A DNA stretch of 64,000 nucleotides from Cercis canadensis (GCA_003255065.1 QAOA01007183.1:2009478-2073477), one strand, 5' to 3'. Counted from the first letter of the stretch, positions 25,251 through 38,142 are shown. Notes: generated from the sequence alone by a model not told the origin. Program-made: numbers and translations.

Positions 25251-26988
25251 ATGGCTCAAACTACTCCCAATCATACACAGACAGTTTCTGGATGGGCAGC
25301 TCATGATTCTTCTGGCAAGATCACCCCTTACATCTTCAAAAGAAGGTACTGACTCACGATGCGTATATATGTTAATTTTTTCAGATCACAATTAATTCAC
25401 AAGCAAAGTACTGACCCTTGTGGCTGTGGGTAAACATTAGATTAGATCTAAATTTCAAGTAAGATTCATGTTTTTGCAGGGAGAACGGCGTTAACGATGT
25501 GACCATAGAGATACTGTATTGTGGGATTTGCCACACTGACCTCCACCACGTCAGAAATGACTGGGGCATCACAATGTATCCTGTAGTGCCTGGGTAACAC
25601 TATTACACTACTAATACTCTCTCTTTCAAATCACTTTCTCACACTCACACTAGACACGAGAGAGTACATATATACTTGTCTATTAACTGTACATGTTAAT
25701 GTATTGTAGGCACGAGATCATCGGGGTGGTAACAAAGGTGGGAAGCAATGTGAAAGGGTTTAACGAAGGAGACAGAGTAGGGGTGGGTTGTTTGGCGGCC
25801 ACATGTTTGGATTGCGAGCTCTGCAACAACGACCAGGAGAATTACTGCCAACAGTTGCAGTTTACATATAATGGCATTTTTTGGGATGGCAGCATCACCT
25901 ACGGTGGCTACTCTAAGATGCTTGTCGCCGATTACAGGTTGCTACTTGCTTACGGCTTATTTACACATCCACTTTTCTTTTTTTAATTTCCTAATTAATA
26001 ATATATATTTTTCTTGAAACCCCCCTAGCTAGCCCCATGACCCTGTAGAAGAATTTCGGGTACTTTTCATAATCATGATTTTTTCTAAAAGTTTGACAAG
26101 ATTGTGGTTGTGAAGATATGTTGTGCATATTCCGGCAAACCTGGCAATGGACGCAGCGGCACCACTACTGTGTGCGGGAATAACAGTGTTCAGTCCCTTA
26201 AAAGACCACAATTTAGTTGAGTCACCCGGGAAAAGGATTGGGGTGGTTGGTTTAGGAGGCCTTGGACACGTGGCCGTCAAATTTGGCAAGGCATTCGGCC
26301 ACCATGTTACCGTCATCAGCACCTCTCCATCCAAAGAAAGCGAGGCTAAGCAGCGATTGGGAGCTGATGATTTCATAGTCAGCACCAACCCCAAGCAAAT
26401 GCAGGTTTGCAGTTTGCTAACTTGTCAACATTACTTGCATAACTATATCATAATATGTTTCGCTTCCACATCTGTCAAAATTTTCAACTTTTTTTTCTTT
26501 TTTTTTTTAATTGTCATATGATAGGCTGCCAGGAGAAGCCTAGATTTCATTTTGGATACTGTATCTGGGAATCACTCTCTTTTGCCCATCCTGGAATTGC
26601 TCAAAGTAAATGGGACATTGTTTATCGTGGGGGCACCGGACAAGCCCTTCGAATTGCCTGCTTTCCCATTGATATTTGGTAACTTAATTAAATTTCTTTC
26701 ATTGGATTACACAAATTAGTTTGAGTTGCAGAGCACAGACAAATTAAGAATAAATTAATGACCAAATGTTTTATTGGGACAGGGAAAAGATCAGTGAAAG
26801 GTGGGATCATAGGAGGAATAAGAGAGACACAAGAAATGTTGGACTTGTGTGGGAAGCACAATATAACGTGTGACGTTGAGTTAATCCAACCAAACCAAAT
26901 CAATGAGGCTCTGGATCGCCTTTCTAGGAATGATGTCCGGTATCGTTTTGTCATTGATATTGCTGGAAACTCAAACTCGGTCCTTTAG
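25251..26988 (+). CDS. Cinnamyl alcohol dehydrogenase-family oxidoreductase, 6 exons
   Basis: Exons 25251-25345, 25480-25593, 25710-25937, 26116-26404, 26525-26678 and 26783-26988 join in phase to 361 residues, the family length. It is a zinc-dependent medium-chain dehydrogenase that interconverts alcohols and aldehydes with NADP(H). Catalytic zinc ligands are Cys49 ([11 protein letters not shown]) and His71 (PGHE), with the third Cys in [13 protein letters not shown]. The structural zinc lobe shows C-x2-C-x2-C-x7-C in exon 3. The nucleotide-binding loop is GLGGLGH, and the following STSPSK fits NADP preference. The sequence is nearer the group labelled probable mannitol dehydrogenase, CAD-like or 8-hydroxygeraniol dehydrogenase than the main lignin CADs, so the substrate is open. 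Start [10 protein letters not shown] is the first ATG of a frame that splices cleanly. No defect seen. Confidence 0.93.
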
Positions 26989-27645
26989 AGATCACAGCAG
27001 ACGACCGGGCCTTGCCTTATTCTCTTCATCACTACGTACCTCTTCTTGTCACCGTTTATATTGCTGTGTAACTTTTCCAAACAGAAATTCTTCTACTTAA
27101 GATTCTGGCGTATTTAATAAGCATGGCGAAACCATAATATAGTCTTTGACAGCTAATAGTTGCCAGCAAATGCTCTGTATGATTGTTCCGAATCTCTTCT
27201 ATAGACTATATAGTTGTATTGTACGTTAATCAAAATTTTACTGCATTTGATCAACTCCTTTTATTTCTCAGTAATGGACTGAGTGAGTTATTACAGGATT
27301 ATTTCTAACACATGCACACTACGAGTGTATCTTCAGAAGCTATAGCCTATGCCTTATAGCGCACATGAAGTTAGAGAAACGCGATGTAGAGCACCTACAT
27401 TAAGTGGAGAATCCCAATTCTCTTCCTTGGGTTCCACACAAATTCACCAATTAGCCAAAGCTAACAGGTTGAAGTGACTTATTGTTATATTTTAATTTTT
27501 GATGGGTTGATTAGCAAAAGAAAACTGTCTTGTCAATTAATCACGGATTCATGGTACTATAAAAAGGGTGCTATGATACACCTTGAAGTGACTTATTGTT
27601 ATATTTTAATTTTTTTTAACACAATTTTAATTTTATATTAGATGA
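26989..27645. other. CAD 3' flank with a short direct repeat
   Basis: No gene. A 29-bp word beginning GAAGTGACTTATTG occurs at about 27473 and again at about 27587. Confidence 0.6.
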
Positions 27646-28043
27646 ACGTTAAGCTATCATCATTTATGGAGTGGTAGCGCTACACTCTATTTAGGTTGGT
27701 GAGTTTGACTGTGACTTATCTAATAATTTTAGTATTATTGTAAAAATCTTAAAAAATTGAGTCACCTATTATGTGTCAGTATGCACAGTTCTTTATAAAA
27801 TATAAGAATAACATAATATAAAAAAATGTGTTAAAAAATAATTTTTTAAGTTTATTTTTTGATATATTTTTTTTATATCATGTTCTTACATTTTATAAAG
27901 AACTGTGTATTCTATCGCATATTAAGTAACTCAAATTTTTTAAAATCTTGGCAATGATACTAAAATTACATTGTAAATTTCACTCGAATCCATCCAATTA
28001 AGGGAATATAGTGCTACCACCTAAAAATAGTGATAACTTAGCA
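27646..28043. mobile_element. MITE family B, copy 1
   Basis: Left end TTAAGCTATCATCATTTATGG and right end ATAGTGATAACTTAGCA are imperfect inverted repeats that extend inward through GTGGTAGC-type and TTTATAAAG-type words. A related sequence lies at 51110-51445. I could not settle a target duplication, so the exact ends are uncertain by a few bases. Confidence 0.65.
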
Positions 28044-29475
28044 CTTACTTTCATATTATATTAATTAAACACAATTTATATAATTTAAATTTTATTAAAT
28101 TCATTTAAATCTTTTAATATAATTTAGATATTAATTTAATAAATTTTAAATTATATTAAATTAATATTATATAAAATTAAAATTGCATAAAAAATTAAAA
28201 ATATAATAATAAATCACATAAAAAAAAAAGTGTAGAATTGTCGTGCCCAATAATTAATGAAGGTTTTGGCTCCGTTGCCAATTGGATTTGCAGTATTTAG
28301 CCATCATACCTACAACAAGGACAAAGTGTGGGATGATCAGACTAGACTTCAACTACTTAACTAAATGTTTGCTAGTTTATGAAGTTTTTGTATGGGTGAT
28401 GATGACCGATGATCAATCTATGAACAGTTGATAGTCTAGGTTGGTCCGTTCGTTGGAGCGCTGGCTGCGGCTTTAGACCAATCAATCACCATATTATTCT
28501 GGGAGCCACAGCAATAAAAGCCTTGGGTTCCTTCACTACGAAGTAGCAACTACCAACTACCAACCCGACCAGTTGAGGAGAAAAAAATATTAATTCTCTC
28601 GTCTTGTGATTGTCAGTGACCACTGACCACTACCATCACATGGTCTGCAACCGTGTCTCCTCTCTCTCTGTACAAACTACAAAGTGATTATATACAGTCT
28701 TTCAAAAAATATTAATTCTCTTGTTCTGTGATTGTAGTGACCACTGACCACTACCATTATATGGTCCGCAACCGTGTCTTTCCACAAAATTTCTTGTTAC
28801 TGAAATCATTACAGCTGTATTGGCTACTTGTCGGTCATTTCATGTCTGTATTGCCTTTTTTGTTTTGGCTGAATATATGTGTTGTAAATTTGTAATTCTA
28901 CCTCTTTAAATGCAAATGTCAACTAATTGATAGAATCACATAATTTTTTTTAAAAAAATTTGAAATTTTAATATTTTAATTAAAAAATTGAGNAAAAAAT
29001 TGAAATTTTAATATTTTAATTAAAAAATTGAGCTCATTTATTTATGACAAAAAATATTAATTAACTTTTCAATAATTATAGCGTTCTTTTAATTTAAATC
29101 TTTATTTATAATGTATGACAAGTGACAACCCTACAACAGCTTCTGCTAATTACTGAGCGAGAAAAATAAAATAAAAATTTCTGCTACATTTTTGGGCTGG
29201 CCTTCAACTTCTAAATTCTTTTTCGGCCGACCGACACAATAAGTTTCTAAATTTCTTTCGGGGTCAAAAACTCTTCTAAACTGGAAATAGGTACAGTACA
29301 AGTTAATAAATTTATGGACTGGTCTTAGCCTATCATGTAAGGGCGAACTTTAGTATTTCTAGGCCCAACCTTGCACGGTCAAACAAGGTGCCCAGAAAGA
29401 GAAGCCAGCCCAACTCGAAAGTCAACTTGGGGAAACGTTGAAATTTTCTTGTTATCTTTTTCTTCTCTAAATTAC
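28044..29475. other. Intergenic, with a tandem duplication
   Basis: No gene found. Holds the repeat at 28582-28779 and a single-N join at 28993 flanked by duplicated AT-rich words. Confidence 0.6.
28582..28779. repeat. Imperfect ~77-bp tandem duplication
   Basis: Copies 28582-28658 and 28704-28779 both begin AAAAAATATTAATTCTC and share GACCACTGACCACTACCAT and CAACCGTGTCT, with several substitutions. They are older than the copies at the single-N joins. Confidence 0.8.
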
Positions 29476-29483
29476 CCTCAAGT

Positions 29484-30519
29484 CAGTGTTTTAAAAATTG
29501 GATCAAACCGTCCAGTACTCGGTCAAGATTTTTGTTCAATTGATACTTTTTACTTGTTTTACTGGTTGGATTGCCCAAAATTGATACAAACCGCTCAAAC
29601 CGGTTTTGATTATTAATAACTGACAGGTTCATTTTTCCTTTCAAACAATGCTTTAAAGAGTTTGAAAGTGCCCATGTGCTCAACACATGGGTGTGTGGAA
29701 CCTTTACAAAATTGTAATTACCACCAAACCAAGTTGACTTGTTTGTCATTTTAACTATTTTTTATTATTTATATATTTTTCCATTATAACAAGTAAATTA
29801 AATATTACTTTTTTGACATTTGAGTTTGACACAAGGTAATGTTTAAATTTAATTAGAGTTATACAAAATTTGAATTTTACTGTTAATCACATAAGATTTG
29901 TACCAAATCACAACACAGCTGAAGAACTATTAACAATTGTCTAATTTGGCAGAGTTTAAAAAGAACTTATAAATCATTCATATATGGATTTGAATACCAT
30001 TTTCATTGCTCCAAATTCATTTTTTACCATTAGGACATCTTAACTTTTGATCATATTACTACATATAAATATATTTATTAATAAAATAGTTAAGAAATTA
30101 ACCATGTTTAGAAATTGTGAACTTGATTATGTTAAGAGTATGTGAACTTATAAAAAATGTTGGCTGTTGGAATAATCTAAATTTTGTTATAGGGAACTAT
30201 TTTAAATTAGGTGTACATAGATTATGTTTTTATATATTTTCTTTGATTTTTAGTCATTTCTGGTTATTTATCAACAATATGCTATGTTAATTTTTAATTT
30301 TTATGGTTATTTTTAATTTTTATAAATATTTAGACATATTTAATTTTGAGATTTTCACTTACAAGTTGAGTTTGATTATCTGTATTTTATTATCCATTTT
30401 TTTTTCTTTGTGAATATTTAAGTTTGGAAAAAGCTTTGACTCAACTGGTTAGACCGGCAGTTTGACCAATCATTTTTTGTTACACGGGTTCACTCATCGG
30501 TATGGTTTTTAAAACATTA
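29484..30519. mobile_element. hAT-like non-autonomous element
   Basis: Begins CAGTGTTTTAAAAATTGG and ends TTTTTAAAACATTA. Flanks are CCTCAAGT (29476-29483) and CCTCAAAT (30520-30527), a 7-of-8 match to an 8-bp duplication. Both subterminal regions resemble those of the element at 18905-21087. The 1036-bp interior is AT-rich with no coding capacity. Confidence 0.65.
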
Positions 30520-30527
30520 CCTCAAAT

Positions 30528-32062
30528 AAAGTTAAAACTTTATTTTATTTTTTTGGNAACTTTATTCTATTTTTTTGGTATTTTTGGCTATACTTTGAAT
30601 TTTAATACATAACCTATAAAATTTAAGAACAACCTCCGTGTCACTCAGCTACAAGCTGTTTGATAGTCCATTCTAATTTGATGCAAGATTCTTTGAATAT
30701 TGTAATTTTTTTTTAAGAATGAGTCTAAATTATGTTTTGAATAAGAATGAAATAAAGTTTTTAAATATTATCAAATTCAATAGAAAGATTTACAAATTAT
30801 TACATATTTCAAACAATAATTATAATTAAATTAAAATTGAGATAATTATTTTAAATTTCAATATTTGAGAGGAAAGACTAAAAGATTCTAAATTTAAGCG
30901 TTTTTTAAAAAAGTACCTATCACACGAGATAAAATAATTACTAAAATACCAATTGATCTTATGTAGTTATTATATTAATATATGTAGTTATTACATATAA
31001 AATATATAATTATTATGTTTAAATATAAATAAAATAACTATATAATATTAATAAATATTTTAATTATTTCTCACGAGTAACATGCATCTCATTCAAAAGC
31101 AAATACCTTTAGAATTTTTCAGTTTATTTTCTTAAATATTAAAACTTTTAAAAAAATTTATCATTACATAAATTCGTGTAACTTTTACCCTTACAAAAGT
31201 ATATTAAAATCACACACACAATTATTTATAGATGAATAAGAGTGATCTCTCGCTTCATAAGTAAAGAGAACGAAATTCTGAATACGGAAGTTGATTTCTA
31301 GAAGAAAGATTGTAAATATAATGTCCTCACGAGGAGTATTGCTCAAACTCCTACGTAACATCTCTAATCATTAACGGATCTGACGTGGCATAGAGATACC
31401 CAATTATCTGTTAAATGAAATTTGTGGGACCTCACGTTAACATCTTCCTTTANAAATATAATGTCCTCACGAGGAGTATTGCTCAAACTCCTACGTAACA
31501 TCTCTAATCATTAACGGATCTGACGTGGCATAGAGATACCCAATTATCTGTTAAATGAAATTTGTGGGACCTCACGTTAACATCTTCCTTTAGCGCCATC
31601 TGTGTTTCATATCTTCTACACAAACGCGTTCGCTATCAATCATTCTCTCAGGAGGTTCGCTAGCTAAGAAACAAAAATTTCGAAAATCATCCAAAATTTA
31701 TGCAAGCATAAAACTCTATCTTTAGGACATTGGCTAGATACAATATTATCTAAAACTTGGTTTTGCTAAAGGACTTGTGTTAACTACTACTGCTAAGGGC
31801 TATCCACGTAGGAGAACACACCGTGCGAGGGATGCTAACGTGTGAGCAAAGCCATAACCATTTGTGGCGGTGCTAACTGCCAACTGGATTTCTTCTCTTT
31901 TTCTTGTTAACTTCTCCCCAAGCCAGAAAAACACTGCATCTACCCATATATATATATATATACCCACTATTCTCTTCTGATCCTTCATCCCTTTAGAGTA
32001 CGTAAGAGTTCTTAAACAAAAATTTAGATATCTAATTAACCCACCTTTTATGTTGTTATCAG
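30528..32062. other. Upstream region of the UPF0496 gene
   Basis: AT-rich with no gene. Contains single-N joins at 30557 and 31453, the duplication around the latter, and an (AT) tract at 31946-31962 close to the gene's start. Confidence 0.6.
31314..31592. repeat. 139-bp duplicate around a single N (31453)
   Basis: 31314-31452 recurs at 31454-31592, seemingly without change, with one N between the copies. The most likely cause is an unmerged assembly overlap. Confidence 0.85.
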
Positions 32063-33460
32063 ATGAGAAACATTGATTGGCTCAAGTTGATTTCTCCCTC
32101 GCGAAGGCCCGGCGGTGAGTCTCAGCGATTCTTATCTCAATTTTATATTATTCATTGAAATATTTTTCATCTTTTCTTACCCATCAAATTAAACCCTTCA
32201 CGGGTTACTTAGATTTCGCAAACAACATCTAAATAAATCTTGAAAGCATTAGAGCTTTTATTGCTTTTCTTTTTCTTCCCCTTATTTGCTGTTTGATGGG
32301 TTTTCTTAATTAATCTTTCACCGATCGTCTCCATGAAGCTCTTTCTATCTTATAAGCTGATCATGAAGTTCATTTTTCGTATCCCAGGTAGATCAAGGAA
32401 AGAATGTGCTGAAGATAGCTTTTGCAGCAATCCAAATGTTAATGAAGAATACCTGAAAGCTTTCAGAACAAAATCTTATATAGAAATATGTAACAAAGCT
32501 CAAGGGCAGCTGGGAAAGACAAATATTAGGAGACTCTCTTCATCGTCATCTTCTCTTCCTCTCTTTATGCATCTGACTGAACATTTGCTGGAACCCCGGC
32601 AAGAAACCATAACAAATATGACAGAAAGCTTAAACGTGCATCATCTTCTGGTGGAATACTTTGAAGCCAGTTTAGAAGCATGCCTTTATTGTGACACTAT
32701 CCTTGAAGGAATCTACCAAATGCGACTTGCTTATCGAAAAATTAAGAGGGTTCTTAAGCTAAGCAAAATGGTGCTTGATTGTACAGATACAGACCAGGCC
32801 CAGAAAGCTATCTGCGGAGACCTTGCTTCCTTCACATTGCAAAGAAACCCATTATCTATTATTACTTCCGGGCAATTCCGTGACATTCACGACCGTTACA
32901 TGGTGCTTCTTCATAGACTAAAATCAAAAGGAAGCAAAATTCGAAGAAGACTAAAATTTAAGAGAATTTGCAAGAAGGTTGGGGGAATTAGTCTTGTTAT
33001 TTCGCATAGTGCTCTTGTAATTGCCTTGTTAGTCTTGGTGTTCCACAGTGTAGTTGGCATAGTGGCAGCACCGACTATAGTGGGTTGCTTACTGGGATTA
33101 TTCAGGAAAAGAATCAAGTGGGTTCGGGGAAAGCAGAACACAAGGGCTTCTGAGAGACTCTGTGAGCAGCTTGATGTTGCTGCTAGAGGGGCTTATATAC
33201 TAGTCAATGACTTTGACACAATGAGCAGGATGGTTAGGAGGTTACACGACGAAGTAGAACACTGGAAAGCCGTAGCTGATATGTGTGTTAAGAATGGCAA
33301 GTGTGAGATATTGAAGCAGGCTTTGAGGGAATTTCACGCTCAAGACTTCAGCTTTCTGGATCAGTTAGAAGAGCTTGAAGAACATATCTTCTTGTGTTTT
33401 CTCACCATAAATAGATCCAGAAGACTTGTTATTGAAGAAATTATGGACAAACAGAGTTAA
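32063..33460 (+). CDS. UPF0496 (DUF677) membrane protein, 2 exons
   Basis: Exon 1 32063-32114 encodes MRNIDWLKLISPSRRPG with a strong GTGAGT donor. Exon 2 is 32388-33460. The product is 374 residues, typical of UPF0496 proteins such as the At3g49070 type. After a conserved start (NEEYLKAFRTKSYIEICNKA) the protein is mainly helical, with two adjacent hydrophobic segments around residues 220-255 (SLVISHSALVIALLVLVFHS and VVGIVAAPTIVGCLLGLF) that probably form a membrane hairpin. The C-terminal part is amphipathic and coiled-coil-like. The biochemical role of the family is unknown to me. The second frame is also open upstream to an ATG at 32333 inside the intron, so an unspliced or internally initiated form would have a different N terminus. 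Confidence 0.85.
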
Positions 33461-34320
33461 ATAATTCGATTCCTTTCTCTTGTTGATGTCTTTTTAGACC
33501 GGTGTGATGGTCATGTGAGTATAGGTGGTCACAAGAGGCAACAGCTGGCTAATAGCGTGCCTTAAGTCAAGTTCTATATGAATTTCAGTGCAGCTATGAT
33601 GCGAAGAAGCATCTTTGATACTACAAGTGAAGTTTCAGGAGATTGAACTTAATGTTTGTCTCTCCCCACAAGTGACTGATGTCTTTTTTATACCTGGGGG
33701 AAGACTTGGACAAGTGCTTCTTGCTTCCCTTTACTGGGTGATTTTGACAAGTGCTTATTGATTTCAAATTGTTTTTCTTTCATTGTTTTCCCAAGCCTAA
33801 ACTTATTATTTGAAAGTACATCAAATGACAAATTAGAATCCTCCCTTTGTCTCTCCAGGAATTTTGTAATGCATGTATAGTTTCTTATTGTAGAATTGTC
33901 AAAAGGAAGTCCCTAGTAACATATTCTGATGGTCGAATATAAATTGTTTGATTTAAGTCTTAAAATAATAATTAAGGGGACTAAACTACCTAAATGGATT
34001 ACACGCACAGCTGAACGACCTACTACTATAAATTCACGCCACTCAATAAGGCAATGATAGAAAGTCATACCTCAATCTATTATTAACTTGAATCATCGAA
34101 AAGATATTCACTTTAAAAACAAATACAATAACAGCGAGGTGGGAATGAAAGTTAATGCTGCTCCTACCCAGATATATTCTCAATAGCTCCGATATCATCC
34201 AGCTTGTACCATTCGAGGCCCATCAGATGAGGAGTCCTACAAGGAAATCATGCAAGCCCTTGGATAAGGCAGCATGGTTCTTACAGAAGTCCCAATCATG
34301 GAGCAATGCATTTTAGCAAT
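33461..34320. other. Intergenic between convergent genes
   Basis: 3' flanks of the UPF0496 gene and Abitram. No gene seen. Confidence 0.6.
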
Positions 34321-37263
34321 TCAACAAACTTCCCTCAATTTCTTGTACTCCTGAAGGCTCACAAGTGAACCCTTGACCTTTAGCCAATCAGCAGGTTTTG
34401 GCATGATAATTGCAATATATCCTTCTCTATCAGCCTGAAATATATAACGGAAAAAAAAAATCCGTAAGGAATAACATAAAAGCAGGCAGAAAAAAGAAAT
34501 AGTATGTTCACAGCACAAATATTGGCTGGGTGAAGAAATGTGACATGCAGAAAGTATTTGCTTATGAATACAGTTCAAACAGTCACTACAAGCTATTATA
34601 TTAAGCATTTGATGAGTAAAAATAAACAAATAAATAAAACAACCACAACTGCATGTGCTATTGGCAAGAAAAATTCGCTGCTTGAAGAAGGAGAAGTAAA
34701 AGGTTATCTATTATGATTTAGCAGCTTCGTTCCTAATTCCTATCACATCTCGGTCAAATGGCAAAAGTCACATGATAATATAATTTAGCAGTGATACACA
34801 ATTTTTAACACATACATAACGCCAGTGTAACACATTTAAGATTGTTTGGGCTCAATAAAGAAAATCATAACGTGTACAGGTGAAAGTATTGGACCATTGG
34901 ATGCATGACATAATGCGAGAAAAACAGGGCATATTACTATTTAATGACTTGATTGCATTTTCTACCGCTCAAAATACACAGCTTTCTGATTATACTACCT
35001 AAAGGAAACCATATCTCTTTCTCTCCCTTTGCTACACCTATTTAAATTTTTAGATGTTTGTAGTGTGAGATTACAGCAGTTCAGATCATCCCTTCATCAC
35101 CATAAGCAAGAGATTGCAGCTTAGTTCAGTTTTAGTCAATGTTGAAGTTTCTGCTGCAACTAAAAAATGTTCCAATTGGTAACCAGCCTACAAGTCCATT
35201 TGTCAAATGGACACAAATTTTAGAAGCTCTACTGATAAAGTGCATTTAAAATTGAAAGGAAAAAAACACAATCAGGGCCAATATTCCAGAATGAAAGAAT
35301 CAACTTAGATAGGATCCAGTCCTTCTTACCGTCAAATTAAGCAATTCTGGCTTCTTGACTAATTGTTGGTTCACTTCCAAAAGAGAGCCTTTGACACAAC
35401 ACCTGTGGAAAGTCACTGTAAGCAATTTATACTTTCAAAGAACTGAGAGTAAACCCCGAAGACAGCAAAGTGAGAGATGCAAAATACATATACATGTACC
35501 AACTAAATCTCAGTACATATGCAGGTATTAAGATAAAGTAATTTACCTCACAATATAAGAATCATTACTGGTAGAAACTTTACACAAAGCTGTGTTGGAC
35601 TCAAAGTGTTGTGCATTCTGCATAAGTATATCTCCTACTTGAATATGACAAGATAGTATACAAAAACTAATAAAATAATCATTTCAGGAAACAGAATATT
35701 CTGAAAAAGCACAGAAGTTTACCAAACAGTAACAGTATAGTGTCTGTCTCAGTCAATTTATTAGAATTGAAGTTAGCAACTCAAACCATTTCCAAAATGG
35801 CACATCTCAGTAATCTATAAAGGTAAAGGTGGGGTTTGCTTTGATCATAACCACCAGGTTGTCATGTTAACTAATACTTCCAAACACCAGAAAGTAGAAG
35901 TCACAGCAGTAAAGTCATTATTATAATATCGACCATAACCACTAGTTTGCCACGTTAACTAATACTTCCAAACACTAGCTTGTAGAAGTCATAACAGTAA
36001 AGTCATTATTGTAATATCTGAATCTAAAAGCATTCTTACCTTTTTCCAAGAGAGAAAAAGGTAGACATGCCTAGATGTACCAGGAATCCAAGGAAAAACA
36101 AATGATCCTTGACAGTTGAATTGAATTTATGCATTAAAAAACACTTCACACATTTGAACAATTACAAATGTGATATTTAATTTAATAATGCTATCAGCAT
36201 TAATAGTTTCAAAAAATTTCCATTAACAATGGTGCTGGCCTTACTTCACTCCTTGCGGCCACTACTTCTAGGAGGTAGATGTGAAAAAACCCTCTCATGC
36301 TAAAGACAATTAAACCTATCTTATCGCTTCAATAATCATGGTTTTAGTTTCCAGCAGGAATACCTCATAACTTAATCATTTGTGTAATTTAGCACCACCA
36401 AATATTGCATTGTGGTTCCTTTTGGTCATGTGCAGATATAGATTAACCACCAACTTGAGAATTTTAGAATTTTTATTCAGAAAAAGTTATATACCACATT
36501 ATCCACCTAAGAAGCATGGAAGGGAGTGAGAAAACATACCTTCTTCCGCTTTCCAGTGACCTTGAGCCCACTGCGATCAGACTTTCCAACATTGAAATCG
36601 ACAGATATGATTCCGCCTTTATCCTTGAAAGCGATATGGGAAGGAGCCAAGCCGACCACACACAAGCTTTTAGGTCACAGTAACAGAGAAAAACATTATT
36701 GATATATTCCAATTACAATCTCAAAAGAAAGAATGATTTCAGCAAGTATACCCATTAGCGTGCCGATAAACGTACTGGTCGTGTCCTGCCTTCACGAAAT
36801 CTGGACATCAAATAACGGAATAGTGAAGCAACATCTAAAACCAACAATTGGGCTGCTTTTGTTGCTAGAGATTTTTTTTTCTAGAAGAAAAAAAAAAGAT
36901 TGAAATTGAACCATCATCCCAGGAAACATCTGAAGAACATAATTGAAAGTTTCAATTTCAATAATTTCTCAGCAACAAAAGTAGGGTTTAGGGTTTATAT
37001 ATATATATATATAAATGCTCTGCTTTGAATTGTTAATTAGGTAAGGAAATACCTAAAGCGAAGTAAGTGACGAAGTTGGATTCAACAGCGGAAGGAGGAG
37101 TAAGAGGAAGATCGCGTACATCAGGTAGTAGAAGCTTCTGTAACTCTTGGTCTTCATCTTCTTGCTCTTGTTGCTGTTGTCGTCCTTGGGTTACATTTTC
37201 GCGCGCGGTGCTTTCTAATTCTGAAGTATTAGTTTCTTCGATGCTCTGAACATTGGTCGACAT
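34321..37263 (-). CDS. ABITRAM: Abitram (FAM206/Simiate) family protein, 6 exons
   Basis: Exons 37263-37053, 36800-36752, 36666-36540, 35617-35547, 35402-35330 and 34434-34321 join in phase to 214 residues. The first ~55 residues are acidic and Gln-rich with little conservation. The core matches the Abitram/Simiate family: GLCVVGLAPSHIAF, SVDFNVGKSDRSGLKVTGKR, RCCVKGSLLEVN and EGYIAIIMPKP. The core resembles a lipoyl/biotinyl-type beta barrel. Animal members are nuclear-speckle and actin-binding proteins; the plant role is not established. Intron 1 has a coding-strand telo-box (AAACCCTAAACCCTA within 36982-36998) next to an AT repeat, and intron 3 carries an 85-bp duplication. Start ATG 37261-37263 opens the frame. 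Confidence 0.88.
35846..36018. repeat. 85-bp imperfect tandem repeat in Abitram intron 3
   Basis: 35846-35930 and 35934-36018 align with about a dozen differences and share GTTAACTAATACTTCCAAAC and GTAAAGTCATTATT. Wholly intronic. Confidence 0.85.
36996..37013. repeat. AT microsatellite in Abitram intron 1
   Basis: Uninterrupted TA run directly beside the telo-box. Confidence 0.9.
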
Positions 37264-38142
37264 TTAAATGAGAACAAATCAAAATTTGCAGAGCGCAGTA
37301 TACAAATTGGAAGGTGCCCTTAGTGGCAGACACTGCCCAGTTCCAGTTTCAAACCGAGCCGGTAACAACTAAAACCAGCATTCTACGAGCCTACGACAGT
37401 TTGTACTGCCTTTGCCTCCTCTCTCTTTTAGCGCCTCCGATGCGGTAGACGGGAGTTTCTTGGATGGGCCAGTACTTCAATAAATTCCGTGAGGGAGAAG
37501 CCCAATCCATTTACCTGTTTTAAAGCTTTACTGCAAGAGCCCATCTTAGATTCAATTGGAAAGTCCAGCAAGAAAACAAAAAATTCTTTAAGACCAAAGG
37601 AAATATTATAGGCTTCAAGAGTTTCTTGAAATTTCTCTCTCAAATAATGTGATAATCATTGTAAAAATGGCCACATTAATTTAACTACAACCAAAGACGT
37701 GGACAAGGCCATTCTAATACATCTGATAGCTTTTGGAAATTTTTTTGGCATATTCAACAATACTATTTCTTTTAGGAGGATTTATAACTTGTAATCCGAG
37801 TTCCAGCTTAACTTCATTAGAAGAAAAACAAAATTCTAGCAATACCAAGTCAAAATGACTTGGATATTTGTCACTAAACAACCTATTCTTAGCAAGTTAT
37901 CAGTGATATGGTTTTTTTTGTTTTTGATAATCTAGAAATTAAGACTTAACTCTAACTTTTGTATAGAGCCAGACTTACTAAATTTCAGGCGAGCTATTAC
38001 TATTCTAAGGATCTCATTGTCAAAACACTCATTGCTATAGCTTTGTGTGAAGAGCACTTTGAGACCCTCATTTTGTCAATGAGAGACATCGAACACAAGA
38101 CCATTTTTTTGCGATGAAAGCCTTGTGATCAACTGATCTACA
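37264..38142. other. Abitram promoter side and intergenic DNA
   Basis: No gene supported. A 71-codon minus-strand frame at 37428-37643 matches nothing I know. The right end (38121-38142) is a stub of the tandem repeat described at 38804-39152. Confidence 0.55.

Noticed and set aside
37428..37643. Minus-strand frame upstream of Abitram
   Set aside because: No motif recognised and no evidence of splicing into Abitram, whose own ATG opens a full protein.
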